From: Rossellomorea aquimaris
Lineage (GTDB): Bacteria; Bacillota; Bacilli; Bacillales; Bacillaceae_B
Length of the DNA stretch: 64,000 bases
Direction: 5' to 3'
Assembly (NCBI RefSeq): GCF_020172085.1
Contig: NZ_JAIVAT010000008.1
Location: 248,001 to 312,000, forward strand
In this document: positions 15,779 to 25,086 of the stretch, piece by piece
How positions within the stretch are numbered: the first letter of the stretch is position 1
How the letters are laid out: each line of letters starts with the position of its first letter
Notes under the pieces: generated by a model
Told to the model about the DNA's origin: nothing
Databases searched by the model: none
Seen by the model: only the letters and a program-made list of their open reading frames with translations
Program-made: the position numbers and the translations under genes

Positions 15779-15788
15779 TGTATGAGTG

Positions 15789-15812
15789 AAGGCGCCCCAA
15801 AAGGCGCCTTTT
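15789..15812 (+). terminator. Terminator of the AtoE-like gene
   Basis: AAGGCGCC, loop CCAAAA, GGCGCCTTTT: a compact hairpin with a short T run. Confidence 0.85.
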
Positions 15813-15823
15813 GCTCTGACCAA

Positions 15824-15852
15824 TAAAAAGACCGGCCTCTTATGAGACCAGC
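15824..15852 (-). terminator. Terminator of sda
   Basis: On the minus strand GGTCTC pairs with GAGGCC (one G-T pair) and TTTTT follows. Confidence 0.65.
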
Positions 15853-15892
15853 CGATGTATAGGACCGTTCATTATCTTCTATGTACCTATAC

Positions 15893-16024
15893 CTACCTAA
15901 CACTTTCCCTTCTCTCAAGCTCCCCTTCTAACATCTCAATAAATTCCTCTTCCAAACCTTCTTCCTGTGCCAGTTGATAGACATTGGCCAATTGCTCTTC
16001 TGTAAGTTTTGTTAAAGATGTCAT
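15893..16024 (-). CDS. sda: Sporulation histidine kinase inhibitor Sda
   Basis: A 43-residue helical-hairpin protein of the Sda family. LTEEQLANVYQLAQEEGLEE forms the first helix and FIEMLEGELERR the second, matching B. subtilis Sda (DELLIESYFKA..., DFIELIENEIKRRS). Sda blocks autophosphorylation of sporulation kinases when DNA replication is perturbed. AGGAG lies nine bases before the ATG. A possible SigA promoter (TTGAAA, 17 bases, TTTAAG) lies at 16070-16098 on the minus strand. I did not see a clear DnaA-box cluster. A PAS histidine kinase that could be its target is encoded about 3.3 kb away at 19296-20558. Confidence 0.9.
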   Translation of the reverse strand: MTSLTKLTEEQLANVYQLAQEEGLEEEFIEMLEGELERRESVR

Positions 16025-16069
16025 CGATTACAACTCCTGATTAACCAAGATATGAAACTTAATTACCCT

Positions 16070-16293
16070 CTTAAACAAAAGATAAACCTACTTTTCAACA
16101 TTTTTTCCTCAATCCAGATTATTATTGAAATTTTAAAAAATTTTAGTAAAATGAAAGAAGTACTGAAAGATAGCGCTTTCTTTTTGGTGTGGATTATTTT
16201 AAACATTTTTTTATTTAATCTTTAGGTTTCACCCGATCCTCGTTTGGGAAAATCATCTTTGACATACATAATATCCCTTACTGGATCTTACTA
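16070..16293. other. AT-rich intergenic region between sda and the YjiH gene
   Basis: No supported gene. It holds the possible minus-strand sda promoter (16070-16098), an A/T palindrome around 16130 and a small GAAAG/CTTTC hairpin near 16165-16182. Confidence 0.4.
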
Positions 16294-16322
16294 TGGACAA
16301 TTTTATATGTATGCATTAGAAT
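16294..16322 (+). promoter_or_regulatory. Putative SigA promoter of the YjiH-family gene
   Basis: TGGACA at 16294-16299, 17-base spacer, TAGAAT at 16317-16322; the start codon is 46 bases further on. Confidence 0.6.
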
Positions 16323-16367
16323 GAATAATGTTTCATTTTCCGTTACAACTATTTCTGAGGTGAATTT

Positions 16368-17729
16368 ATGAATCAACAGCATCGCTTTACACTATCGAAT
16401 CATTTACGATTTATCATCCCTTCCCTACTGGGAGTTTTTCTATTTATGATACCAATTCCGGGGAAAGACGGCATCACGATTCCGATTGCGGTCTTATCCG
16501 GACTTCTGCAGGACTGGATTGGAAGTTATGTACCAGCCATTATGACAGGATTGATTATTCTTACCGTCATCGGGACGTTTATCACAAAGCTAGCACACCC
16601 GGATTTCATTGAAAGATCGCCGTTTTTTTCTAGTCTCTTTGACGTAAGACCTGTTTGGGCCATCGTTCGAGTGGTAGGGGCCATCTTTGCCGTTATGACT
16701 CTATTTAAATTGGGGCCAGAGTGGGTATGGTCAGATGCAACAGGTGGCCTTTTATTAAACCCGGACGGACTGCTTACCATCCTTTTCTCTGTGTTTCTAT
16801 TTGCCGGACTTTTCCTCCCGCTATTGTTGAATTTCGGTTTATTGGAATTATTCGGAGCGCTCTTAACGAAAATCATGCGTCCTGTATTCGGCCTTCCGGG
16901 TCGTTCTTCCATTGACTGTTTAGCGTCATGGCTTGGGGACGGTACGATTGGGGTATTACTGACAAGCAAACAGTATGAAGACGGGTATTATACGAAGAAG
17001 GAAGCAGCCGTGATAGGGACAACCTTCTCCGTTGTCTCCATCACCTTCTGTCTCGTTGTCATTTCACAGGTTAACCTAGGGGAATATTTCATCCCGTTCT
17101 ATCTCACGGTGGCAGCTTCCGGACTTCTTGCTGCGATTGTGCTGCCGCGGATTCCGCCTTTATCCCGTAAGCCTGATACGTACTTCAACGGTCAGGAAGG
17201 CAAGGATACGATGGAAGTGATTCCTGAAGGATACAGCCGTGTCGGTTACGGATACGAGCAGGCCCTTGTTCAGGCAAAGAACAACAACAGTGCAACCAAG
17301 TTCTTCACTGATGGAATGAAAAATGTGTTGGACATGTGGATGGGCGTAGCTCCCATCGTCATGGCCATCGGTACAACGGCCCTGATTGTTGCAGAGAACA
17401 CGAAGTTCTTCGAATACATCGGTATGCCACTCATTCCGATCCTGGAACTTCTTCAAATCCCGGAAGCGACGGAAGCATCACGCTCCATCCTTGTCGGTTT
17501 TGCCGATATGTTCCTGCCAGCCATCTTTGGATCTGGTATCGAGAGTGAGCTGACACGTTTTGTCATCGCTTGTTTATCCGTTACACAATTAATCTATATG
17601 TCGGAAGTTGGCGGGCTGCTCTTAGGCTCCAAGATCCCGGTTGATTTTAAGGATCTCGTCATCATCTTCCTCCAGCGTACATTCTTGACGTTACTTGTCA
17701 TTGTAGCGATTGCTCATATGCTTTTTTAG
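16368..17729 (+). CDS. YjiH family nucleoside-recognition (GATE domain) membrane protein
   Basis: A 453-residue polytopic membrane protein. The N terminus (LRFIIPSLLGVFLFMIPIPG) and the GATE/nucleoside-recognition segments (PGRSSIDCLASWLGDGTIGVLL; LVGFADMFLPAIFGSG; SEVGGLLLGSKIPVDFKDL) place it in the YjiH family. Function is not established; related GATE proteins (SpmA/B, FeoB, NupC-like) are transporters or gates. It has about ten hydrophobic segments with one soluble loop rich in charged residues around residues 265-305. Its own promoter lies upstream and a perfect bidirectional terminator after it, so it is a single-gene unit. No partner gene suggests a substrate. Confidence 0.8.
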   Translation: MNQQHRFTLSNHLRFIIPSLLGVFLFMIPIPGKDGITIPIAVLSGLLQDWIGSYVPAIMTGLIILTVIGTFITKLAHPDFIERSPFFSSLFDVRPVWAIVRVVGAIFAVMTLFKLGPEWVWSDATGGLLLNPDGLLTILFSVFLFAGLFLPLLLNFGLLELFGALLTKIMRPVFGLPGRSSIDCLASWLGDGTIGVLLTSKQYEDGYYTKKEAAVIGTTFSVVSITFCLVVISQVNLGEYFIPFYLTVAASGLLAAIVLPRIPPLSRKPDTYFNGQEGKDTMEVIPEGYSRVGYGYEQALVQAKNNNSATKFFTDGMKNVLDMWMGVAPIVMAIGTTALIVAENTKFFEYIGMPLIPILELLQIPEATEASRSILVGFADMFLPAIFGSGIESELTRFVIACLSVTQLIYMSEVGGLLLGSKIPVDFKDLVIIFLQRTFLTLLVIVAIAHMLF

Positions 17730-17731
17730 TA

Positions 17732-17773
17732 AATAAGAAACCCAGGTTCGGAATCGAACCTGGGTTTCTTATT
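17732..17773. terminator. Bidirectional terminator between the YjiH and P450 genes
   Basis: A 19-bp perfect stem beginning AATAAGAAACCC and a four-base loop. It has A and T tracts on both sides and serves the converging genes. Confidence 0.93.
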
Positions 17774-17814
17774 GTGTTTTCCACTACGATTCGAAATCCT
17801 TCTTACCTTGCATG

Positions 17815-19140
17815 TCACCTTTTTTCAACCTCCATGAAAATTCCTCCTTTAGGCCGCAGAGTAATTAATGGATGGCATTCTACCTTGCCATCACCGGACA
17901 TTTTAAAGTTGAATCTCTGAACATATAATGCTGCAATAATCAAGGCCTCCTGAAGGGCAAAATGATTTCCGATACACACTCTCGATCCCCCTCCGAAAGG
18001 AAGATAAGTATAAGGGTGATTGCCCTCTGCACTGACTCTATTAAAGCGCTCTGGTTCAAAAAGGAATGGATCCCGGAAGTACTTTTTACTCCTATGCATA
18101 ATATAAGGGGAAATGAGGACATTTTCCCCTTTCTTAATGGGGTGACCACCAATTTCAACGTCTCTTACAGTCATCCTCCCAAACATCCATACGGGTGGGT
18201 GCAGTCGTAACGTTTCCTCAAGGGCTTGGCGCGTATAAAGAAGAGCGGGAAGGTGGGAACTGGACAGTTCATTCTTCCCAACTACTCGATCCACTTCTTT
18301 ATACACATTTTCTTTCACCTTTTCATTGCCTTGTAGCATATAAAAAAACCAGGAAAGCAGGTTAGCTGTCGTTTCATGACCCGCCACAAAAATGGTCATG
18401 ACTTCATCTATTAATTGTTCCCTGCTCATACAATTGCCGTCTTCATCACGGGAATGGAGCAAGGCATGAAGTAAATCCTCTTTTTCTTCTGCTCTGCTTT
18501 CTCTATGTTGAATGATTTCCTCTACGACTCTCTTAAGTTCTTGAATAGAAGCCTTGTATTGTTTTAACTCTGGCATGGGCCATGATATGGGTGGCTTAAG
18601 AAAAGAGCGAATTCTCTTGGTAGCCGTCTCCAGAACCCTTTCCATATGGACGCCTATCTTCTCATGCCCTTCGTTTACATTCATATCGAACATGGTCTTC
18701 GTAATGACCGCCAATGTAACTCCCATCATATCCTTGGATATATCCCTTGGATGATTCACCTCCCAGCTTTCCATCATTTCAGTGGCTGAATCGATCATTT
18801 CACTCACGTATTTCTTGATATGACGAGGAGTAAAATACGGTTGAATGATTTTCCTCTGTTTTGTATGTACGGGAGGCTCACTCGTTACAAGTCCTTCACC
18901 GATAAGGAGAGAAAGTTCTTTGAATTGATTTGATTTTTGAAAGGACTTGGATTGGGTTACGAGTACTTCTTTAATCAATGCAGGGGTTAATAGTAAATGA
19001 ACGGTACGGTTGGCGAAGCGGAATTGAACCCTTTCTTCATGTTTACTTGCCTGTTCTTCTAAAAAAAGTAGTGGATCCTTCCTGAATTTCTCTAACTGAC
19101 CTAATGGATGAAGAGAATGTAGGACAGTTGCATTGGTCAT
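17815..19140 (-). CDS. Cytochrome P450
   Basis: A 441-residue soluble P450 mono-oxygenase. The I-helix has FVAGHETTANLLSW (oxygen-binding AGxET), the K-helix EETLRLHPP holds ExxR, PERF is the PERF motif, and FGGGSRVCIGNHFAL is the heme loop with the axial Cys near residue 394. There is no membrane anchor or fused reductase; electrons must come from separate partners, none of which is encoded nearby. The sequence resembles CYP102-like/fatty-acid or sterol-type heme domains more than CYP107 antibiotic P450s, but substrate is unknown. The ATG at 19140 follows AAGGAG by about ten bases; a GTG nine bases earlier is too close to the ribosome site. Confidence 0.9.
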   Translation of the reverse strand: MTNATVLHSLHPLGQLEKFRKDPLLFLEEQASKHEERVQFRFANRTVHLLLTPALIKEVLVTQSKSFQKSNQFKELSLLIGEGLVTSEPPVHTKQRKIIQPYFTPRHIKKYVSEMIDSATEMMESWEVNHPRDISKDMMGVTLAVITKTMFDMNVNEGHEKIGVHMERVLETATKRIRSFLKPPISWPMPELKQYKASIQELKRVVEEIIQHRESRAEEKEDLLHALLHSRDEDGNCMSREQLIDEVMTIFVAGHETTANLLSWFFYMLQGNEKVKENVYKEVDRVVGKNELSSSHLPALLYTRQALEETLRLHPPVWMFGRMTVRDVEIGGHPIKKGENVLISPYIMHRSKKYFRDPFLFEPERFNRVSAEGNHPYTYLPFGGGSRVCIGNHFALQEALIIAALYVQRFNFKMSGDGKVECHPLITLRPKGGIFMEVEKR

Positions 19141-19257
19141 ACCTTTCACACTCCTTGGTCTTCTCTCATTTTTGTTATCAAAACGCTCCTTCTATCTTAT
19201 TCATTCCATCTCATATTCATTAATTCCTTTCTTCTTTCTCTCCTACTTATTCGAGAC

Positions 19258-19290
19258 AAAAAAAAGGCTGCTCCGTTAAGAAACAGCCTT
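19258..19290 (-). terminator. Terminator of the histidine kinase gene
   Basis: On the minus strand AAGGCTG pairs with CAGCCTT, followed by a T run. Confidence 0.88.
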
Positions 19291-19295
19291 GAATA

Positions 19296-20558
19296 TTACT
19301 TATCCTCCACAGGTAAGGTAATTTCCACTTTCGTCCCCTTATTTACTTCTGAATCAATGTGAAGAGTACCTTTATGATCCTGTATGATTTTCTGGCTGAT
19401 GGTGAGTCCTAGTCCCATGCCCTTTTCTTTCAGGGTAAAGAACGGCTCTCCCAGCCTCTTTAAACGATCCGGGGGAATTCCTGCTCCCTGGTCCGTGATG
19501 GTGACGTGGAGTGACCCGCTCCGAAGTTTCCAGTCGACATCGATTTCTCCTTCATCCATGGATTCTATGGCATTTTTAATGATGTTGATAAACACTTGAA
19601 TGCATTGATTCTTATCGCCGAACACATGAATCGGAGAAGACGGGAGTTTGATATTCAATGTGATCCCCTTTAGTAGTGCCTCATGCCCCATTACCTTGAC
19701 CACATACCGCAGCACTTCACTCATATCAAAAGGTCGGTATTCCCTCATTTGGGGCTTGGATAAAATAAGCAGCTCCCCTACGATTTGATTGATCCGGTCC
19801 ATTTCGGATGACATAACGGTAAGGTAGTGATCGGATACATGCTCGTTCTCTTCCAGAAGCTGAATGAAGCCTTTAATGCTTGTGAGGGGATTTCGGATTT
19901 CATGGGCGATCCCTGCGGCCAGTTCCCCCACTACGGATAGCTTCTCTTTCCTTAACAGCATTTCTTCCGCGATCTTCTGCTGGGAAATATCCCTTCCGAT
20001 GATCACCAAACCCTTTCTTTCACGATTCGAATGGAATAATGGGACTTTAATGACATCGAAGGTCTTGAACTCACCATTCGGAAGAAAGAATCCTTCTTCA
20101 CAGCGTGTCACTTGTTCTGCCTTCCATGACTCTTCATCGGAATCGGTGCAATAGTCGAAAGCATCTTTAAAGAAGGGAACAAGCTCCCCGAGATCCTTAT
20201 CCGTCTTACCGACATAATCAATATCCTCCAAGTTATAGAGCTCTCGCCCAAATTGATTGACCTTTAGCCAGCGCCCCTCCCCATCCTTGAAACAGACAAA
20301 ATCCGGAAGGGAATGAAGAAGGGTGGATAGCTGATTTTCTTCTTCCAACAGCTTCTGATGCCTGGTCATAAATCGATTTCCTTCTTTCAAGAGAAAAAAG
20401 AGGACCGCGACAACACATATCATCAGTATAAGGACCGCAAAGAAATTCCATGGCCCATCTAGAAAGAGTACAGAGATGACTTGAAAAACGGAAAGAGCCA
20501 TAAGGATTATGATTATCTTGTGAAATGTCTGTGCATTGCTTTTCATTTTCTCTATCAT
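19296..20558 (-). CDS. PAS-domain sensor histidine kinase, sporulation-kinase-like
   Basis: A 420-residue membrane kinase. Two hydrophobic segments lie at about residues 14-32 and 38-57 with almost no loop between. A PAS domain follows (LHSLPDFVCFKDGEGRWLKVN to VIIGRDISQQK), then HisKA with GELAAGIAHEIRNPLTSIKGFIQ (phospho-His in AHEIRNP) and HATPase_c with NIIKNAIESM, DQGAGIP and KGMGLGLTISQKI. No response regulator is adjacent, so it is an orphan kinase. Bacillus sporulation kinases (KinA-E) are typically orphan and have this type of HisKA. Sda, encoded at 15893, targets such kinases. The start is uncertain because the ribosome site is weak. Confidence 0.85.
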   Translation of the reverse strand: MIEKMKSNAQTFHKIIIILMALSVFQVISVLFLDGPWNFFAVLILMICVVAVLFFLLKEGNRFMTRHQKLLEEENQLSTLLHSLPDFVCFKDGEGRWLKVNQFGRELYNLEDIDYVGKTDKDLGELVPFFKDAFDYCTDSDEESWKAEQVTRCEEGFFLPNGEFKTFDVIKVPLFHSNRERKGLVIIGRDISQQKIAEEMLLRKEKLSVVGELAAGIAHEIRNPLTSIKGFIQLLEENEHVSDHYLTVMSSEMDRINQIVGELLILSKPQMREYRPFDMSEVLRYVVKVMGHEALLKGITLNIKLPSSPIHVFGDKNQCIQVFINIIKNAIESMDEGEIDVDWKLRSGSLHVTITDQGAGIPPDRLKRLGEPFFTLKEKGMGLGLTISQKIIQDHKGTLHIDSEVNKGTKVEITLPVEDK

Positions 20559-20841
20559 CTAAGTCATCAGCCCCACTCATTCTTACTTATAAATCGATTC
20601 GATCATAACGGAAAGGGTATTGTATAGTCCATATGTACCAATACCCAATTTCTATCATAAACACTCTTTGTTTCTGAATATTAAAATAACTTAATCGGTC
20701 GTAATTTCCTGAAATTTCTTTTTCTATTACTTGCAGTATATCATGTCCCTAGGAGGAATTGTCATTTCTTGTCGTTATTTCAGTTCAGTCATCTCCAGTT
20801 AGAAGCATGCTTTTCAACGAGGTTATCTGTTCTTGATATAG
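20559..20841. other. Intergenic region with an inverted repeat upstream of the kinase gene
   Basis: No gene is supported. GGGTATTG (20615-20622) and CAATACCC (20639-20646) form an eight-base inverted repeat separated by 16 bases, 57 bases upstream of the kinase start. It could be an operator. The rest is AT-rich with nothing recognised. Confidence 0.4.
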
Positions 20842-20872
20842 AAAAAATCCCCATGAATTGTTTCATGGGGAT
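20842..20872 (-). terminator. Terminator of kbl-tdh
   Basis: ATCCCCATGA pairs with TCATGGGGAT; the minus-strand T run is at 20842-20847. Confidence 0.92.
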
Positions 20873-20880
20873 CTCTGCCG

Positions 20881-21822
20881 TTATTTCGTTTTTAATTTAT
20901 CCAGCATATCTGCCGTCATTTTGGCTAAATCATATTCCGCCTTGAAGTTCCATTCGTTCTGGGCTGCACTGGAATCGATGGCGTTTGGCCAGCTTTCAGC
21001 GATGCCTTGTCGAACAGGATCTACGTTATAATCTAGCTTGAAGTCCGGTTGATGGACACGGATCGCCTTGGCAATGTCTTCAGGTGCTACGCTCATGGCT
21101 GACACGTTAAAGGAATTGCGGTGCTCAAGCTTCGAACCATCCGCTTCCATCAGATCGATGATCGCATTAAGGGCATCAGGCATATACATCATATCCATGT
21201 AAGTTCCTTCCCCGATATAGGAAGTATACTGATTATTCTTGATGGCCTCGTAATAGATTTCTACTGCGTAATCCGTCGTCCCGCCTCCTGGGAGGGTTTC
21301 ATAAGAAATCAATCCAGGGAAGCGTAGACCTCTTGTATCCACTCCAAATTTCGTGAAGTAGTAATCTGAAAGAAGCTCGCCGGACACTTTATTCACTCCG
21401 TACATCGTCGTAGGACGCATGATCGTGTCTTGAGGAGTAGCGTCCTTCGGTGTCGATGGACCGAATGCCCCGATCGAACTCGGTGTGAAGAATTGGCAAT
21501 CCAATTCCCGTGCCGTTTCGAGGGCATTTACAAGCCCACCCATATTCAGGTTCCATGCTAGCAACGGTTTCGCTTCTGCCGTTGCAGATAGCAGAGCCGC
21601 TAAGTGAATGATCGTATCCACTTCATTTGTTTTGGCAATATCAAACATTCTTTCTGCATTTGTCACGTCAAGCTGTTCAAACGGGCCATTCTTTACGACC
21701 GGACTATCCGTTTCGCGGATATCCGTTGCGATGACGTTATCAGAACCATATACTTCACGCATTTTGTTGGTGAGCTCGGATCCGATTTGTCCAAGGGCAC
21801 CCGTTACTAAAATTTTCTTCAT
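20881..21822 (-). CDS. tdh: L-threonine 3-dehydrogenase, SDR/epimerase type
   Basis: A 313-residue NAD-dependent dehydrogenase that oxidises L-threonine to 2-amino-3-ketobutyrate. It belongs to the extended-SDR (UDP-galactose epimerase-like) type, not the zinc alcohol dehydrogenase type. [12 protein letters not shown] is the NAD-binding glycine motif, [11 protein letters not shown] follows, and [11 protein letters not shown] holds the catalytic Tyr and Lys. [10 protein letters not shown] and [22 protein letters not shown] are characteristic of this family. The gene lies directly after kbl on the same strand; the pair converts threonine to glycine and acetyl-CoA. GGAGG precedes the ATG. Confidence 0.93.
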   Translation of the reverse strand: MKKILVTGALGQIGSELTNKMREVYGSDNVIATDIRETDSPVVKNGPFEQLDVTNAERMFDIAKTNEVDTIIHLAALLSATAEAKPLLAWNLNMGGLVNALETARELDCQFFTPSSIGAFGPSTPKDATPQDTIMRPTTMYGVNKVSGELLSDYYFTKFGVDTRGLRFPGLISYETLPGGGTTDYAVEIYYEAIKNNQYTSYIGEGTYMDMMYMPDALNAIIDLMEADGSKLEHRNSFNVSAMSVAPEDIAKAIRVHQPDFKLDYNVDPVRQGIAESWPNAIDSSAAQNEWNFKAEYDLAKMTADMLDKLKTK

Positions 21823-21907
21823 CGTGTTTCCTCCTGCATTTACCTTTGGTGATATCGTAAAAAAGACAGGGCTGACGATGCGCCAGACCCTTGTTATTCG
21901 CTAATAG

Positions 21908-23098
21908 TTAAATAATTCCCATTTCTTTTCCGACCTTCTCATAGGCTGCAATCGCTTGATCAAGCATTTCCTTCGTATGTGCAGCCGAAGGCATGTTTCT
22001 CACACGTCCTGTTCCCCTTGGTACGGTCGGGAACACGATGGATTTCGCATAAACCCCTTCTTCATACAGGCGTCTACTGAAGTCCTGTGTTGCTTGCTCT
22101 TCACCGATGATAACAGGTGTAATAGGCGTCTCACTATTTCCGATATCAAATCCAAGTTTCGTCAATTCTTCCTTTAGGTAACGGCTGTTTTCCCACATAT
22201 TATCCTGAAGTTCTGTGGAATTCATGATAAGATCAAGTGCTTCCGTGCAAGCCGTTACATCTGCCGGTGTCAAAGATGTCGAGAATAAGAATGGACGGGA
22301 GCGGACCTTCAACCAATCAATCAGGTTCTGAGTTCCTGCCACATATCCACCGACTACTCCGATGGCTTTCGACAGCGTACCCATTTGGAAGTCCACCTTA
22401 TCAGACAGACCAAAATGCTTGACCGTACCGGCACCTTTTCCAAGTACACCTGAACCGTGAGCATCGTCTACATACGTCATCATATCAAATTCTTCCGCAA
22501 TTTCAACGATTTCAGGAAGCTTACACACATCCCCGTCCATCGAGAATACCCCGTCCGTGATGATCATGATTTTGTTGTATTGACCGGATTCCTTCGCTTC
22601 TTTCGCTTTCGCTCGCAGATCTTCCATATCGGAGTGTCCGAAGCGGATGATCTTGGCTTTTGAAAGGCGACAGCCGTCGATGATGGAAGCATGATTCAGC
22701 TCATCTGACAGAATGGCGTCATTTTTATCCATAACAGCTGAAATGGCTGCCATATTGCAGTTAAAACCGGATTGATACGCAATCGCTGCTTCTGTTCCTT
22801 TAAATTTCGCAAGCTTTTCTTCAAGCTTCACATGAAGATCGAGCGTACCATTGATGGTACGTACAGCCCCTGAGCCAACACCGTATTCTTTCACGGCTTC
22901 AATGGCTACTTTTTTTAGACGTTCATCAGTAGCCAGTCCAAGGTAGTTATTAGAAGAAAGGTTTACAAGCTTTTTACCTTTCACTGTAATGACCGGTCCA
23001 TTCGCACCTTGCAATGGATCGATCTCATTATACAAACCGCGTGATTTTAAATCTTCAAGATTTTCTTGTAAAAAGTGATCTAATGTCTTGCTTGTCAT
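21908..23098 (-). CDS. kbl: Glycine C-acetyltransferase (2-amino-3-ketobutyrate CoA ligase)
   Basis: A 396-residue PLP enzyme of the alpha-oxoamine synthase family that cleaves 2-amino-3-ketobutyrate with CoA to glycine and acetyl-Co[50 protein letters not shown] and the PLP Lys in [16 protein letters not shown] are all present. It is the first gene of the kbl-tdh operon, which explains the choice over 8-amino-7-oxononanoate synthase. GGGAGG precedes the ATG. A cre-like site lies just upstream. Confidence 0.93.
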   Translation of the reverse strand: MTSKTLDHFLQENLEDLKSRGLYNEIDPLQGANGPVITVKGKKLVNLSSNNYLGLATDERLKKVAIEAVKEYGVGSGAVRTINGTLDLHVKLEEKLAKFKGTEAAIAYQSGFNCNMAAISAVMDKNDAILSDELNHASIIDGCRLSKAKIIRFGHSDMEDLRAKAKEAKESGQYNKIMIITDGVFSMDGDVCKLPEIVEIAEEFDMMTYVDDAHGSGVLGKGAGTVKHFGLSDKVDFQMGTLSKAIGVVGGYVAGTQNLIDWLKVRSRPFLFSTSLTPADVTACTEALDLIMNSTELQDNMWENSRYLKEELTKLGFDIGNSETPITPVIIGEEQATQDFSRRLYEEGVYAKSIVFPTVPRGTGRVRNMPSAAHTKEMLDQAIAAYEKVGKEMGII

Positions 23099-23115
23099 AT
23101 ACTCGTCCTCCCGTT

Positions 23116-23130
23116 ATGTAAGCGTTTTAA
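23116..23130. promoter_or_regulatory. cre-like site upstream of kbl
   Basis: ATGTAAGCGTTTTAA matches the CcpA consensus WTGNAANCGNWNNCW at all but one fixed position. It sits 17 bases before the kbl start and would allow catabolite repression. Weak evidence. Confidence 0.35.
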
Positions 23131-23395
23131 AAACAAATGTCCACTCCAAAAATACAATTTTTATCAGTTGATTCTTTGTGTTTTCTGAGGATTATTCTGC
23201 TTTTTAGTTTAACATGTTTTTTTGTGATGGACAAAATTTATCTTCAAATTTCCCTACTATCTAGTGTTCCCTTTATACAAAAAATACTTCAGAATTTTTC
23301 ATATAAAGAACTGTCATAAACTATCCATAAAAAATGTGAAATACTTCACAAACTTACTGTAAAATAAAGTTATCAATATGTAGCAGGTGATGAAC

Positions 23396-25039
23396 ATGTC
23401 CATTTTTGAACTCTTAACCTCATTGACTCCCGTTTTGGCTGTTCTTATATTTCTTGTTATTTTTCGCTTACCCGCATCTGTTGCGATGCCCGTGAGTTTC
23501 TTTTTGACTGTCATTTTAAGTATTGTTTTTTGGAAAGTTCCCCTTATACAGATCAGTGCTGCCACAGTTGAAGGAATGATCATTGCTTTCACTATATTAT
23601 GGATTGTATTTGGAGCAATCCTTCTTTTAAACACCTTGCAAAACAGCGGTGCCATGGAAACGATTCGAAACGGGTTTTCTATGATTTCCCCAGACCGACG
23701 TGTACAGGTCATTATCATTGCCTGGTTATTCGGCTCTTTCATTGAAGGTGCCGCTGGTTTCGGGACCCCTGCTGCCCTGGCAGCACCACTTCTCGTCGCG
23801 TTAGGCTTTCCACCTCTGGCGGCCGTTTCTCTCGCTCTTATTGCAGATAGCAGCGCCGTATCGTTCGGTGCAGTCGGTACACCTGTTATGGTAGGGATCG
23901 ATCAAGGGTTGAGACAGGGAGGAAACCTTGCAGGTCAAGTGGAACAAGCAATAGGGGCTCATTCCATGATGGATTATTTAAGCGGTGTAGCCAGTCGGGC
24001 TGTAAGTATCGATTTATTTATCGGTACTTTGATTCCCCTTTTGCTTGTGGTGATGCTGACCCGTTTTTTCGGTCAAAATCACTCTTGGAAAGAGGGACTC
24101 GTTATGTGGAAGTTCTCCCTATTTGCAGGTCTATCATTTACAGTACCCGCATTACTTGTAGCCACTTTCTTAGGTCCTGAATTTCCTTCGATTATTGGTG
24201 GATTGACCGGGTTGATGATCGTCATTCCTGCTGCGAAAAAAGGGTTCTTATTACCCGAAGAGGCTTGGGACTTCGACATACAGGAGGAGTCCACCATCGA
24301 TTCTGTGCCTGATAAGAAAATGCCGCTTTGGTTAGCTTGGGTTCCCTACCTGTTTGTGGCAGTCCTGTTGGTTTTAACGAGACTGGATCTTTTGCCTGTC
24401 AAGGATTGGCTTAGAAATGTGAAAGTTGGATGGAGTCATATCTTAGGGACAGACATTTCCACTCAGTTTGAGCCACTTTACCTTCCTGGCACAATATTTA
24501 TATTCGTCATGGCATTGACATTCATGATTCATAAAATGAGTAGGGTTCAGATCAAAGAGACTTTCCGACAATCTCTCTTTACGATTAAAGGAAGTATCAT
24601 TTCACTGATGGCAGCCGTACCCATGGTAAGGATATTCATTAATTCTGGTGTGAACGAAAGTGATTTAGTCAGTATGCCGATGGAACTCGCTACGTTAGTA
24701 TCAGGGTTAGCGGGAGAAGGCTGGCCATTGGTCGCACCACTCATCGGAGCACTTGGGTCTTTCATTTCAGGAAGCGCTACATTCAGTAACATGATGTTTT
24801 CTCTCTTTCAATTCAGTGTAGCCGACCAAATCGGTGCCGATCATCAAACCATATTGTCTCTACAGGTGCTGGGAGCAAATGCAGGAAACATGGTTTGTGT
24901 TCTAAATGTAGTGGCTGCCGCTTCAGTGGTTCATCTTAGCGGAAAGGAAGGGCAGATCATCCGGATAACCGTTGTCCCTATGTTTCTATATGTTCTACTA
25001 TCAGGTGTTATAGGGGCCCTCGTTCTTTCTTTCTTATAA
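23396..25039 (+). CDS. lctP: L-lactate permease (LctP/LldP family)
   Basis: A 547-residue polytopic transporter of the lactate permease family. Landmarks: an early [42 protein letters not shown] (the family signature), [16 protein letters not shown], and the C-terminal [16 protein letters not shown] with [18 protein letters not shown]. It probably imports lactate or glycolate by proton symport. The ATG at 23396 follows AGGTGA; the GTG at 23387 and ATG at 23390 overlap that ribosome site. No lactate-utilisation genes are adjacent, so it is a single-gene unit. Confidence 0.9.
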   Translation: MSIFELLTSLTPVLAVLIFLVIFRLPASVAMPVSFFLTVILSIVFWKVPLIQISAATVEGMIIAFTILWIVFGAILLLNTLQNSGAMETIRNGFSMISPDRRVQVIIIAWLFGSFIEGAAGFGTPAALAAPLLVALGFPPLAAVSLALIADSSAVSFGAVGTPVMVGIDQGLRQGGNLAGQVEQAIGAHSMMDYLSGVASRAVSIDLFIGTLIPLLLVVMLTRFFGQNHSWKEGLVMWKFSLFAGLSFTVPALLVATFLGPEFPSIIGGLTGLMIVIPAAKKGFLLPEEAWDFDIQEESTIDSVPDKKMPLWLAWVPYLFVAVLLVLTRLDLLPVKDWLRNVKVGWSHILGTDISTQFEPLYLPGTIFIFVMALTFMIHKMSRVQIKETFRQSLFTIKGSIISLMAAVPMVRIFINSGVNESDLVSMPMELATLVSGLAGEGWPLVAPLIGALGSFISGSATFSNMMFSLFQFSVADQIGADHQTILSLQVLGANAGNMVCVLNVVAAASVVHLSGKEGQIIRITVVPMFLYVLLSGVIGALVLSFL

Positions 25040-25086
25040 AAAAACAAGGATGAACAACAGTCTTCACTGTTGTTCATCCTTGTTCA
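25038..25086. terminator. Bidirectional terminator between lctP and patB
   Basis: A 17-bp perfect stem (ACAAGGATGAACAACAG and its complement), loop TCTTCA, between converging genes. Confidence 0.92.

Noticed and set aside
16151..16225. 24-residue hydrophobic frame (MKEVLKDSAFFLVWI...)
   Set aside because: No ribosome site upstream and it lies in AT-rich intergenic DNA; kept only as a remark.
20233..20580. Frame overlapping the kinase start on the same strand
   Set aside because: It is a shadow frame of the kinase N terminus, without recognisable domains.
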